The notes below the pieces were generated by a model that saw only the letters and a program-made list of their open reading frames with translations, searched no databases and was not told where the DNA came from. The position numbers were made by a program, and so were the translations under genes. Of a DNA stretch of 23,806 nt, positions 13,709 through 20,798 are shown piece after piece. The stretch's first letter is position 1; each line of letters starts with the position of its first letter. The stretch is from contig DFEA01000107.1 in assembly GCA_002368575.1 (NCBI GenBank), forward strand, positions 1-23,806, given 5' to 3'. The stretch comes from Lachnospiraceae bacterium UBA3814 (GTDB lineage Bacteria > Bacillota > Clostridia > Lachnospirales > Lachnospiraceae).

Positions 13709-14470
13709 TCACAGCCCGAGCATATTCTTTTCCATTGCATCCAATACAGCGACACGCTGCATCGCGTCGGTAGTATCGGAAGCCTTATCGGAAAAAGCGT
13801 TTTTAAGCTCGGTTTCATCTATCCTTCCCGCGCTCTCAAGGCCGAGAACACCCTTTACCATCTCACTCATTTTCCCCTCGGCATCCTCATTGCTTCCCTT
13901 AAGAGCCTCCTTCAGCTCCATCTGCCTGTCATAGTCCCTTTTGGATATCTCGCCCTTCTGGTACATCTGTCTGAGCTGATCCTCGGTATACCCTGCAAAT
14001 GATGTTATTTTTGCGGCGTCATCGGTTTCTACCGATTTAACTGCCTCCTCTTCCTTCTCTTCCTCTTCATCGTCCTTTGCTTTTTCCAAAGCAGAAGAAG
14101 CCGGTGCGGGATTCATATTCGGAATGACCTTTTCATCGGCATTTCTGCCGAAGACCTCCGGATCTGTCGGATCCTGTTCCTGCAAAACGGCACCGTCCGT
14201 ATTCCCGGTCCTTTCATCACGGCCGATAACGTCCATTCTGCCAAAGGCATCCTCCGAAAGCTTATCCGCACTTGCGCGGCTTACCTGGACGGTATCTCCG
14301 TCTCCGGATCTGGATACCACATTTGAAAGCTCCTCCGGTCGCTTTGCTTCCTTCTCCGGAAGCTTTATTCCCGGATCCACCTCAGGTGAAGACACCGAAG
14401 CGCTCCGAACCTCAGGTATCGCGGGAGCGGCTGAAAATTCCGAGATAGGTCTGATCTGCATCCCTGCCAT
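13709..14470 (-). CDS. Acidic, largely disordered protein with SHOCT-like segment
   Basis: ATG at 14468-14470 is chosen because AAGGAGG lies 9 nt upstream; the frame extends 18 codons further without such a site. The 253-aa product (MAGMQIRPISEF...) is rich in Glu, Asp, Ser and Pro, has a run of acidic residues around 132-142, and lacks signal peptide or membrane helices. One ordered-looking part, about 159-189 (YTEDQLRQMYQKGEISKRDY), matches the SHOCT pattern L-x-x-L-Y-x-K-G-x-I-(S/T)-x-x-(D/E)-(F/Y), a short helical module usually found at protein C-termini. About 60 helical residues follow it. Function is unknown; an assembly or scaffold role is only a guess. It has its own promoter and a leader of roughly 125 nt. 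Confidence 0.75.
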   Translation of the reverse strand: MAGMQIRPISEFSAAPAIPEVRSASVSSPEVDPGIKLPEKEAKRPEELSNVVSRSGDGDTVQVSRASADKLSEDAFGRMDVIGRDERTGNTDGAVLQEQDPTDPEVFGRNADEKVIPNMNPAPASSALEKAKDDEEEEKEEEAVKSVETDDAAKITSFAGYTEDQLRQMYQKGEISKRDYDRQMELKEALKGSNEDAEGKMSEMVKGVLGLESAGRIDETELKNAFSDKASDTTDAMQRVAVLDAMEKNMLGL

Positions 14471-14602
14471 ATTATCGAACCTCCTTTTCATAAAAGACCA
14501 CTTGCTGCCAACATCAATTTCCAAATATCGGAAATATAATCCCTATCGCTGCGTTCACTCGTTATACATTTTAGTAACCGACATTTTACATTATTATTAT
14601 AA

Positions 14603-14632
14603 ATTATAGCACAAAGACAGGTTCAGCTTCAA
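14603..14632 (-). promoter_or_regulatory. Promoter of the SHOCT-like gene
   Basis: Minus-strand TTGAAG (14627-14632) and exact TATAAT (14603-14608) are 18 bp apart. Confidence 0.6.
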
Positions 14633-14639
14633 CTACTAC

Positions 14640-14800
14640 TTATGTAAACTTGTTTGAGCATTCCACAAAATATTGATGCTGAAAAAATACACAAGACTAT
14701 ATCCCTGAATTAACAAATTTCTTAGCTAAATTTTATTAATAATTCACTCAATTTTATAGAATATTTGGGAATTTTATATAAATTTTCTTTTTAGATGGCT
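14640..14800. other. AT-rich gene-free stretch
   Basis: This block is very AT-rich and has no frame with a ribosome binding site. I could not find a convincing plus-strand promoter to feed the terminator at 14805. The gene-free region continues to 15095 and contains the two plus-strand terminators and the small-RNA candidate listed separately. Confidence 0.5.
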
Positions 14801-14804
14801 GCAG

Positions 14805-14836
14805 AACCACAAACTGTTGTGGTTTATGATTTTTTT
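14805..14836 (+). terminator. Orphan plus-strand terminator
   Basis: AACCACAA (14805-14812) and TTGTGGTT (14817-14824) form a perfect 8-bp stem with a 4-nt loop; TATGA and then seven T (14830-14836) follow. No plus-strand gene lies upstream before the chemoreceptor's own terminator at 9368, so it may end an unrecognised short transcript. Confidence 0.6.
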
Positions 14837-14857
14837 ACTACTATTTTAAAAAATGTG

Positions 14858-14886
14858 TTGTTTTTTTATTTATTTTAATATATAAT
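14858..14886 (+). promoter_or_regulatory. Promoter of the candidate small RNA
   Basis: TTGTTT (14858-14863) and exact TATAAT (14881-14886) are separated by 17 bp, placing transcription start near 14893, just before the first hairpin of the RNA. Confidence 0.6.
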
Positions 14887-14892
14887 AACAAC

Positions 14893-15003
14893 CGTAAGCG
14901 AGGTTCAACCCTTCAATGGAACCTCATTTACGACCCCTTATTAATTATTTATACTCCCCTCATCGTAGCCCGTTGGTTCCCCCATCGGGCTACAAATTTT
15001 TTA
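14893..15003 (+). ncRNA. Candidate C-rich small regulatory RNA (~110 nt)
   Basis: The predicted transcript has a 5' hairpin: CGTAA (14893-14897) with TTACG (14928-14932), and GAGGTTC (14900-14906) with GAACCTC (14919-14925), around an ACCCTTCA-containing loop. A single-stranded linker with ACCCCTT and CTCCCCTCAT follows. A terminator then closes it: GTAGCCCG (14965-14972) with CGGGCTAC (14986-14993), a loop holding CCCCC, and six T (14997-15002). Unpaired C-runs complementary to Shine-Dalgarno sequences are characteristic of Gram-positive trans-acting small RNAs such as RsaE/RoxS. No known family is recognised, and no frame inside it has a ribosome binding site. Confidence 0.6.
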
Positions 15004-15095
15004 TGCTCTTCTTATTTCACACCATTTTCAGATGTATGAGGGTGCTCTCAACAAAGTCCCCTTTAAGTGATCCCCTGTCCTGCCGGGCACGGTAA

Positions 15096-16280
15096 TTATT
15101 TCTGTTCCGTTTCCTTTTTAAGTATCTCAAGATTCCCTCTTATAAGCTCACACCTCTGCGCTACGCACTCCACCGAACGCAGCCTGTCCTCCGGAGTATT
15201 GAAAACGTAATCCTTGAGCTTTTCTATCGTTGTCGTAGCCACATGCACCCTTGTATCCGAGGAAGCGTAGTAGATAAACACATCACCGTTCTCCCGGGCT
15301 ATGGCACCGTTTGTAAAGACAACATTCGAAACGTCTCCGACCCTCTCCCTGCCGTAAGGCGCTATCATCAGCCCACCGGGCTCCGCAATGACCTTTGACG
15401 GGTCTGAAAGATCCGTTGCAAAGGCATAGATCACATACCTTAGCCCGGCAGCGGTGTTTCTTACTCCGTGGGCAATATGTATCCACCCTCTGTCTGTCTT
15501 TATAGGAGTGGCACCGGAGCCGTTCTTGGCCTCGGTTATGGTGTGATATTTTCTCTTGCTTGTGATGATCTCTTCATCTATGACCGCATGCTCAATATCG
15601 TCACAGAGGCCGAAGCCGATGCCTCCTCCCGAGCCGGTGTCGATAAAGTCATCCATCGGCCGTGTATAAAAGGCATATTTTCCTTTTACGAATTCAGGAT
15701 GAAGCACCACGTTTCTCTGCTGGGGCGACCTGAGAGTCTTCAGGTTGTCGAGCCTCTCCCAGCTCTTTAAATCCTTTGTTCTGACGATTCCTGCCGCAGC
15801 CACCGCTGCCGAAAGATCATTTACCGACCGGTCCTTCGATTCCGAGCAGAATACTCCGTATATGTAACCGTCCTCATGCTTGGTAAGGCGCATATCATAA
15901 ACATTGGTCTCCTCGGGACAGGTGTCATCAAGCAGGATCGGATAATCCAGGAATTTAAAGCCGTCTATGCCGGTATCGCTTTCCGCGACTCCGAAGAAGG
16001 ACTTCCTGTCGGCGCCCTCTATCCTGGCCACCAGATAGAATTTACCGTTCAGCTCTATCGCTCCGGAATTCATCACCGCATTTACCCCAAGCCTTTCCAT
16101 GAAAAAGGGATTGGTCTCAATGTTTAAGTCATACTTCCAGGTAAGCGGGATATGTCTTCTCGTAAGTACCGGATTGACATATCTGTCAAAGATACCGTTA
16201 TAGATATCCGCCTTCCTGTTCGGCATGTTTACTATCCTGTTATATTTCTCAAGCTCAACATAATAGTTCGGGTGCAGCAT
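15096..16280 (-). CDS. GH130 4-O-beta-D-mannosyl-D-glucose phosphorylase
   Basis: The 394-aa enzyme converts beta-1,4-mannosylglucose plus phosphate to alpha-mannose 1-phosphate and glucose. ATG 16278-16280 is chosen: it lies one base after the epimerase stop and GAGG precedes it by 6 nt; the frame's 25 further upstream codons only antedate that stop. Family features include GVNAVMNSGAIELNGKFYLVARIEG (66-90), NVYDMRLTKHEDGYIYG with Asp129 at the place of the GH130 proton donor, RSPQQRNVVLHPEF, NGSGATPIKTDRGWIHIAHGVR and the C-terminal YYASSDTRVHVATT. Length and the NVYDMRL context fit subfamily 1 (mannosylglucose specific) rather than mannooligosaccharide phosphorylases. Its direct coupling to cellobiose 2-epimerase is the known mannobiose catabolic pair. 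It is cytoplasmic and last in the operon. Confidence 0.92.
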   Translation of the reverse strand: MLHPNYYVELEKYNRIVNMPNRKADIYNGIFDRYVNPVLTRRHIPLTWKYDLNIETNPFFMERLGVNAVMNSGAIELNGKFYLVARIEGADRKSFFGVAESDTGIDGFKFLDYPILLDDTCPEETNVYDMRLTKHEDGYIYGVFCSESKDRSVNDLSAAVAAAGIVRTKDLKSWERLDNLKTLRSPQQRNVVLHPEFVKGKYAFYTRPMDDFIDTGSGGGIGFGLCDDIEHAVIDEEIITSKRKYHTITEAKNGSGATPIKTDRGWIHIAHGVRNTAAGLRYVIYAFATDLSDPSKVIAEPGGLMIAPYGRERVGDVSNVVFTNGAIARENGDVFIYYASSDTRVHVATTTIEKLKDYVFNTPEDRLRSVECVAQRCELIRGNLEILKKETEQK

Positions 16281-16281
16281 C

Positions 16282-17451
16282 TTATTCCTCAAGCCTCCTT
16301 TTAATGATCTCAATACACATTCTGCCATTGTGATACGGGCATTTCCACTCCTCAACTATCGGTCTTTTACTGTCAGGAGCGTGATCCTCCTTAACCGCAT
16401 AAAACCATTCCGAGCCCTCTCTTTTATCGATCTGGTATTCCTTAATATAATTCCAGACATCCTGTGCCGCCTTCAGGAATTTTGCGTCCCCGCTCTTTTC
16501 GTATGCGTTTGAAAAGCCGACTACAGTCTCAGCCTGGACCCACCATATCCTTGCAGTATCGTCTTTTCCGTTCTCACACTCGTTAAGCAGGGAATGATCC
16601 CTGTAGGCCCTCTCATAGATCTTTCTGGACAGTGCGACCGTGATGGGCTGAATACGCTCCGTATACTCCGGCTCCTTTATGACCTCCAGAGTTCTGTCCA
16701 CAAGCCATGCGGTCTCTATATCATGTCCGTAGGAATGAAGATCGATCAGGCTGTTATAGTTTTTATCAAAGAACACCTCCTGCCTCTTAAGCTCTCTGTT
16801 GTAGATCCTTTTTTCGAATATGTCCAGTATGAATTCAAGGCGCTCCTTTATAAAGGGATCCGCGCTGACCCTGTACAGCTCGGTATAGGCCTCCAGCACA
16901 TGAAGCAGGGTGTTCATTGTCTTTTCGGCCATCACACCGTTCTCCGAGAGCTTTTCATTGCTTTCGGGAGAAAAATCCGCCTTAAAGGCCTCAAGATAGC
17001 CCGCTTCATCGGTACACCTTTCCTCCACAAGCCTGCTTAACTCCTTTGCAAGACAAAGAGCCCTTTCATCTTTCGAGGCATCATAGTAAGAAGAAAGAGC
17101 ATAGATAGCGAAGGCCTGATTATAGGTATGCTTGGTCGAATCAAAAACGCTCCCGTCGTAATTTACCGACCAGAATACTCCTCCGTGTTCCCTGTCGATG
17201 CAGTATTTCGTCATGAAATCAAAAGCATGCCCGGCTTCACTGAGAAGGCTTTCATCCTTAAGCAGCATGTAGGCATTTGAAAAAAACCAGAGAATGCGGC
17301 TGTTTAAGATACATCCCTTCACCGCCCTCTTCTCAAGCTCAAGCTCAAAGCTCAAATACCCGTAGTATCCTCCGTATTCGTCATCCCTTAAGCCCTTCCA
17401 GAACGGGATGATATGTTCAGTAAGCTCTCTTCTAATTTCTTCGGTAAACAT
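16282..17451 (-). CDS. Cellobiose 2-epimerase (AGE family)
   Basis: The 389-aa (alpha/alpha)6-barrel enzyme epimerises the reducing-end C2 of beta-1,4-disaccharides: cellobiose to glucosylmannose, and mannobiose to mannosylglucose. Residues reported essential in the Ruminococcus albus enzyme are at the same numbers here: Arg52 (NSRILWFF), His184 (TLLHVLEAY), His243 (YGHDIETAWL) and His374 (CPYHNGRMC). This rules out the sister N-acylglucosamine epimerases with good confidence. AAAGGAG follows directly on the MazG gene's stop and supports the start. The product of mannobiose epimerisation is the substrate of the GH130 enzyme encoded one base downstream, so substrate channelling into phosphorolysis is implied by context. 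Confidence 0.95.
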   Translation of the reverse strand: MFTEEIRRELTEHIIPFWKGLRDDEYGGYYGYLSFELELEKRAVKGCILNSRILWFFSNAYMLLKDESLLSEAGHAFDFMTKYCIDREHGGVFWSVNYDGSVFDSTKHTYNQAFAIYALSSYYDASKDERALCLAKELSRLVEERCTDEAGYLEAFKADFSPESNEKLSENGVMAEKTMNTLLHVLEAYTELYRVSADPFIKERLEFILDIFEKRIYNRELKRQEVFFDKNYNSLIDLHSYGHDIETAWLVDRTLEVIKEPEYTERIQPITVALSRKIYERAYRDHSLLNECENGKDDTARIWWVQAETVVGFSNAYEKSGDAKFLKAAQDVWNYIKEYQIDKREGSEWFYAVKEDHAPDSKRPIVEEWKCPYHNGRMCIEIIKRRLEE

Positions 17452-17464
17452 TCAGCCTTCTCCT

Positions 17465-17974
17465 TTACTCAATACCCTTTCTTTTTTTTGCCGCCTCTAT
17501 AAGCGCCTTTGATTCCTCAAACGCCGCCGGCAGGTATTTCTTTTCAAGCTCCTTATTCTTCCCCTCCTCAGCCTTTGAGCTCTCCCAGCTTGCCAGCGCC
17601 TCCTTTGCGCTGTCAGCTCTTATCTCTCCGAATACATGGGGATGCCTCCTTAAGAGCTTGTCGGAAACACCGTTAAGGACATCGTCCATCGTAAACAGTC
17701 CCTCCTCCTCCGCTATCCTTGCGTTCATAACGACCTGAAGCATGAGGTCTCCGAGCTCTTCAATGAAATTATCCTTTTCTCCGGTCTGAGTGAGGATATT
17801 TACCCCGCACACGACCTCCGCGGCCTCCTCTATGCAGCATCTCTTAAGGCTTTCATGCGTCTGCTCCCTGTCCCAGGGGCATCCGCCCTCAGATCTGAGC
17901 CTGTTTACGATCTCCTTGAGCCTCATAAACGCATCCGATCCGAAGGCTTCCCTTGTCAACTCCTTATCTGTCAT
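17465..17974 (-). CDS. mazG: MazG-family nucleotide pyrophosphohydrolase (single domain)
   Basis: The 169-aa protein has the MazG signature: GGCPWDREQTHESL (30-43), the metal-binding E49-E50-x-x-E53 (IEEAAEVV) and E72-E73-x-x-D76 (EELGDLML). It ends with the RRHPHVFGE segment (109-117) and the K-A-(E/L)...K-K-R-K tail. Members hydrolyse NTPs and dNTPs to monophosphates plus pyrophosphate. The canonical E. coli form has two such domains; this has one, which is common in Firmicutes. GGAGG lies 8 nt before the ATG. It sits inside the sugar operon, 48 nt after the GH94 gene and 13 nt before the epimerase gene. No role in sugar breakdown is evident from the sequence. Confidence 0.92.
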   Translation of the reverse strand: MTDKELTREAFGSDAFMRLKEIVNRLRSEGGCPWDREQTHESLKRCCIEEAAEVVCGVNILTQTGEKDNFIEELGDLMLQVVMNARIAEEEGLFTMDDVLNGVSDKLLRRHPHVFGEIRADSAKEALASWESSKAEEGKNKELEKKYLPAAFEESKALIEAAKKRKGIE

Positions 17975-18022
17975 TTTCTTCCTCCAGAGCCATACACGAG
18001 CCGGTTATCTCAGTCCCGTCTC

Positions 18023-20461
18023 TTATCCCATTACCACCGAAACCCTGTATTCCTTAACATTCTCATCGTAAGGGATAATGCAGCCCTCTGTTTCCCTGCC
18101 GTTCACCACAAGGCTCTTTATTCCCTTTTCAACCTTGTCCGGATTGGATACCTTTATCTCATATCTTGCTCCCCTGTACTCCCTTATAAGCTCAAAATCT
18201 CCGAAGTCCCCGGGGATGCAGGGATTTATCGAAAGGCCCTTGTGGGTAGGATAAAGTCCCAGGATATACTGTGAAATATTGACAAAGGTCCATGCAGCCG
18301 TACCTGTAAGCCAGGAATTCTTCCCTTCACCATGGAACCTGGCATCCCGCCCGGCAACCATCTGGCAGTAGATATACGGCTCTGTTCTGTGTATCTCACT
18401 TATATCCTCTATGTACGCGGGACAGGTCTTTTTGTATACCTCAAAGGCTCTGTCTCCCCGTCCGATAACCGTTTCCGCTATACTTACCCAGGGATTATTG
18501 TGACAGAATATCCCGGCATTCTCCTTATACCCGGGCGGATAGGAGGATACCTCACCCAGCTCCTCATGATATCTCGTATAGGCAGGCTGCAGTATCATCA
18601 CGCCGTACTTTGTATCCAGCCGCTCCTTAACAGAGTCAAGGGCCTTTTCCGCCTCTCCGGTCTCAACTCCGACTCCTGCCAGTACACAGAAGCCCTGAGG
18701 CTCGATGTATATCTGCCCCTCCTCACATTCACTGCCTCCGACCTTGTTGCCGTTTGAATCATAGGCCCTTACGAACCATTCACCATCCCAGCCGGCATCG
18801 GAAAGCAGTACCTTCTTCATTTCTTCAACAGCCCCGAGTGCTCGTTCAGCTTCCTTCTGATCTCCCATAAGCTCACAGAGCTCCGCATACTCCTTTCCGT
18901 ATTTTACGAACATGCCTCCGATAAACACGGATTCTGCCACCGGTCCCTCAGAGGGTCCGAAGGTCTGGAAGGATTCTCCCGGATGAAGGGAATGGCAGTT
19001 CAGATTAAGGCAGTCGTTCCAGTCGGCTCTTCCTATTAACGGGAGCCCGTGAGGGCCCTTATGAGTATTCGTGAAATCAAAAGAACGTTTTAAGTGCTCC
19101 AGCAGCGGCTTAGCCTTTGAAGCATCGTTGTCAAAGGGAACCGGCTCCTCAAGGATGGACGTATCCCCCGTCTCCCTCACATATGCACTTGTTCCGGCAA
19201 TAAGCCAGAGCGGGTCGTCATTAAAGCCGCTGCCTATATCAGAGTTGCCCTTTTTGGTAAGAGGCTGGTACTGATGATAGGCAGAGCCGTCCTCAAACTG
19301 AGTGGAGGCTATATCGATTATCCTCTCCCTTGCCCTGTCCGGGATGAGATGAACAAAGCCAAGCAGATCCTGACAGGAATCCCTGAAGCCCATTCCCCTT
19401 CCGATACCGGACTCGTAATAAGAAGCGGAGCGTGACATATTAAATGTGACCATGCACTGATACTGGTTCCAGATATTGACCATACGATCCACCTTCTCAT
19501 TCGATGACCTCACCATATATCTGGACAATAATCCCGACCAGTAGGTCTTGAGCTCTGAAAAGGCCCTTTCCACATCCTCATCCGTCTTATAACGGTCGAG
19601 CATGGCATATGCCTTCTTTTTGTTGATCACCCCATAGCTCTCCCACTTGTCGTCCTCCTCGTTCTCTATATAGCCGAGAACAAAAACAAATGACCTGGTC
19701 TCACCGGGCTTAAGCGTCATATTGATCTGATGAACGGCTACAGGCTGCCAGCCGCTTGCTATGGAGCCTGTGCATTTACCCTTTTCCACGACTTCCGGCT
19801 CGGCGGCTCCCCTGTATGCGCCGAGAAAAGCCTCCCTGCTGGTATCAAAGCCGTCAATTTTGCTGTTTACGGAGTAGACGGCGTAGTGATTCCTTCTCTC
19901 ACGATACTCTGTCTTGTGGAAAATAGTAGAATCCACGACCTCAACCTCTCCCGTGGAGAAATTACGCTGGAAGTTCCTGCTGTCATCATCGGCATTCCAC
20001 AGACACCACTCAACATAGGAAAAGAGCGAGACCGTCTTCTCGGAATCGGATGTGTTGGTAAGCCTGAGCTGAGAAAGCTCACACGCATCATCCATCGGAA
20101 CAAAGGTAAGCAGAGATGCCTTAAGCCCGTTTTTTTCGGAATTAAAGCGGCTGTAACCGATCCCGTGCCTGCATTCATAATGATCAAGCTCTGTTTTTGT
20201 CGGCTGCCATCCGGGATTCCATACGGTATTCCCGTCCTTAATATAGAAATATTTTCCGTTAATATCCATGGGCACGTCATTATAACGATATCTTGTAAGC
20301 CTTAAAAGCTTTGCGTCCCTGTAAAATGAATAGCCTCCGCAGGTATTTGAGATAAGCGAAAAAAAGTCCCTGCATCCCAGGTAATTGATCCAGGGAAGCG
20401 GAGTCTTTGGCGTAGTGATCACATATTCCCGGTTATCATCATCAAAATATCCAAATTTCAT
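18023..20461 (-). CDS. GH94 cellobiose phosphorylase
   Basis: The 812-aa enzyme splits cellobiose with phosphate to alpha-glucose 1-phosphate and glucose. It has the normal GH94 layout: N-terminal beta-sandwich (about 1-270), helical linker, and (alpha/alpha)6 barrel with GMGFRDSCQDLLGF and the catalytic segment PLIGRADWNDCLNLN (about 474-488), then CHNNPWVSIAE and GTAAWTF. The start near the N-terminus, FGYFDDDNREYVITTPKTPLPWINYLG, is typical of cellobiose phosphorylases rather than the longer cellodextrin or cyclic-glucan enzymes. ATG 20459-20461 is preferred because GGAG lies 6 nt upstream; an in-frame ATG four codons earlier has only a poor site. There is no signal peptide, so the substrate must be imported. 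It heads the four-gene operon, with a promoter at 20651-20679 and a leader of about 180 nt. Confidence 0.93.
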   Translation of the reverse strand: MKFGYFDDDNREYVITTPKTPLPWINYLGCRDFFSLISNTCGGYSFYRDAKLLRLTRYRYNDVPMDINGKYFYIKDGNTVWNPGWQPTKTELDHYECRHGIGYSRFNSEKNGLKASLLTFVPMDDACELSQLRLTNTSDSEKTVSLFSYVEWCLWNADDDSRNFQRNFSTGEVEVVDSTIFHKTEYRERRNHYAVYSVNSKIDGFDTSREAFLGAYRGAAEPEVVEKGKCTGSIASGWQPVAVHQINMTLKPGETRSFVFVLGYIENEEDDKWESYGVINKKKAYAMLDRYKTDEDVERAFSELKTYWSGLLSRYMVRSSNEKVDRMVNIWNQYQCMVTFNMSRSASYYESGIGRGMGFRDSCQDLLGFVHLIPDRARERIIDIASTQFEDGSAYHQYQPLTKKGNSDIGSGFNDDPLWLIAGTSAYVRETGDTSILEEPVPFDNDASKAKPLLEHLKRSFDFTNTHKGPHGLPLIGRADWNDCLNLNCHSLHPGESFQTFGPSEGPVAESVFIGGMFVKYGKEYAELCELMGDQKEAERALGAVEEMKKVLLSDAGWDGEWFVRAYDSNGNKVGGSECEEGQIYIEPQGFCVLAGVGVETGEAEKALDSVKERLDTKYGVMILQPAYTRYHEELGEVSSYPPGYKENAGIFCHNNPWVSIAETVIGRGDRAFEVYKKTCPAYIEDISEIHRTEPYIYCQMVAGRDARFHGEGKNSWLTGTAAWTFVNISQYILGLYPTHKGLSINPCIPGDFGDFELIREYRGARYEIKVSNPDKVEKGIKSLVVNGRETEGCIIPYDENVKEYRVSVVMG

Positions 20462-20501
20462 ACTCTTCTCCATTCCGCGCTTTGTAACGCCCTTTTTTTT
20501 A

Positions 20502-20521
20502 ACGCAATAAAAATTGCGTTT
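20502..20521 (-). other. Hairpin next to the GH94 ribosome binding site
   Basis: AACGCAAT (20502-20509) and ATTGCGTT (20514-20521) form a perfect 8-bp stem with a 4-nt loop, bordered by a run of A on the mRNA 3' side. The run is A rather than T in the minus-strand transcript, so this is not a terminator for the operon. It may be an operator or mRNA-protecting structure about 30 nt before the ribosome binding site. Confidence 0.55.
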
Positions 20522-20650
20522 ACAACAACTTATTGATGTACAGGATCGCGATAGGAAAGCCGCTTTCTACGCCTCGCATTTATTCGGCATTTGCGTGCAA
20601 TTGTCGAATTGGTTCGGCGCGAAAGTAAACGAATAAGCACATCAGCTATG

Positions 20651-20679
20651 ATTATAGCAGAACGGAAAGACGTTCTCAA
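20651..20679 (-). promoter_or_regulatory. Promoter of the GH94-mazG-epimerase-GH130 operon
   Basis: Minus-strand TTGAGA (20674-20679) and exact TATAAT (20651-20656) are 17 bp apart. Downstream in the leader, GTAAACGAATAA (20626-20637, plus-strand reading) holds an AAACG half-site like that in the lacI operator, but no full palindrome is seen. Confidence 0.65.
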
Positions 20680-20732
20680 CTTATATTAAATGCCGCCGCT
20701 GCCTTAATTATGCTCGCAAGTATAGCAGCCGG

Positions 20733-20781
20733 TTGCTTTCCTTCATTTTAAGATATATAATATTTACGAAAACGTTTAAGA
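20733..20781 (+). promoter_or_regulatory. lacI-family gene promoter and autoregulatory operator
   Basis: TTGCTT (20733-20738) and exact TATAAT (20756-20761) are 17 bp apart. AAACGTTT (20770-20777), an 8-bp palindrome with the central CG typical of LacI/GalR operators, covers the expected start site, so the encoded repressor probably controls its own gene. The segment lies within the wide divergent region 20462-20798, which contains no gene. Confidence 0.65.
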
Positions 20782-20798
20782 AAGAGCAGGTGACGGAA

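Noticed and set aside
14916..15092. Open frame of about 58 codons starting with ATG inside the small-RNA candidate
   Set aside because: It has no ribosome binding site, the start lies in the first hairpin, and the frame runs straight through the terminator.
20502..20521. Hairpin near the GH94 start as an attenuator terminator
   Set aside because: In the operon's transcript the hairpin is followed by A, not U, so it cannot act as an intrinsic terminator in that direction.
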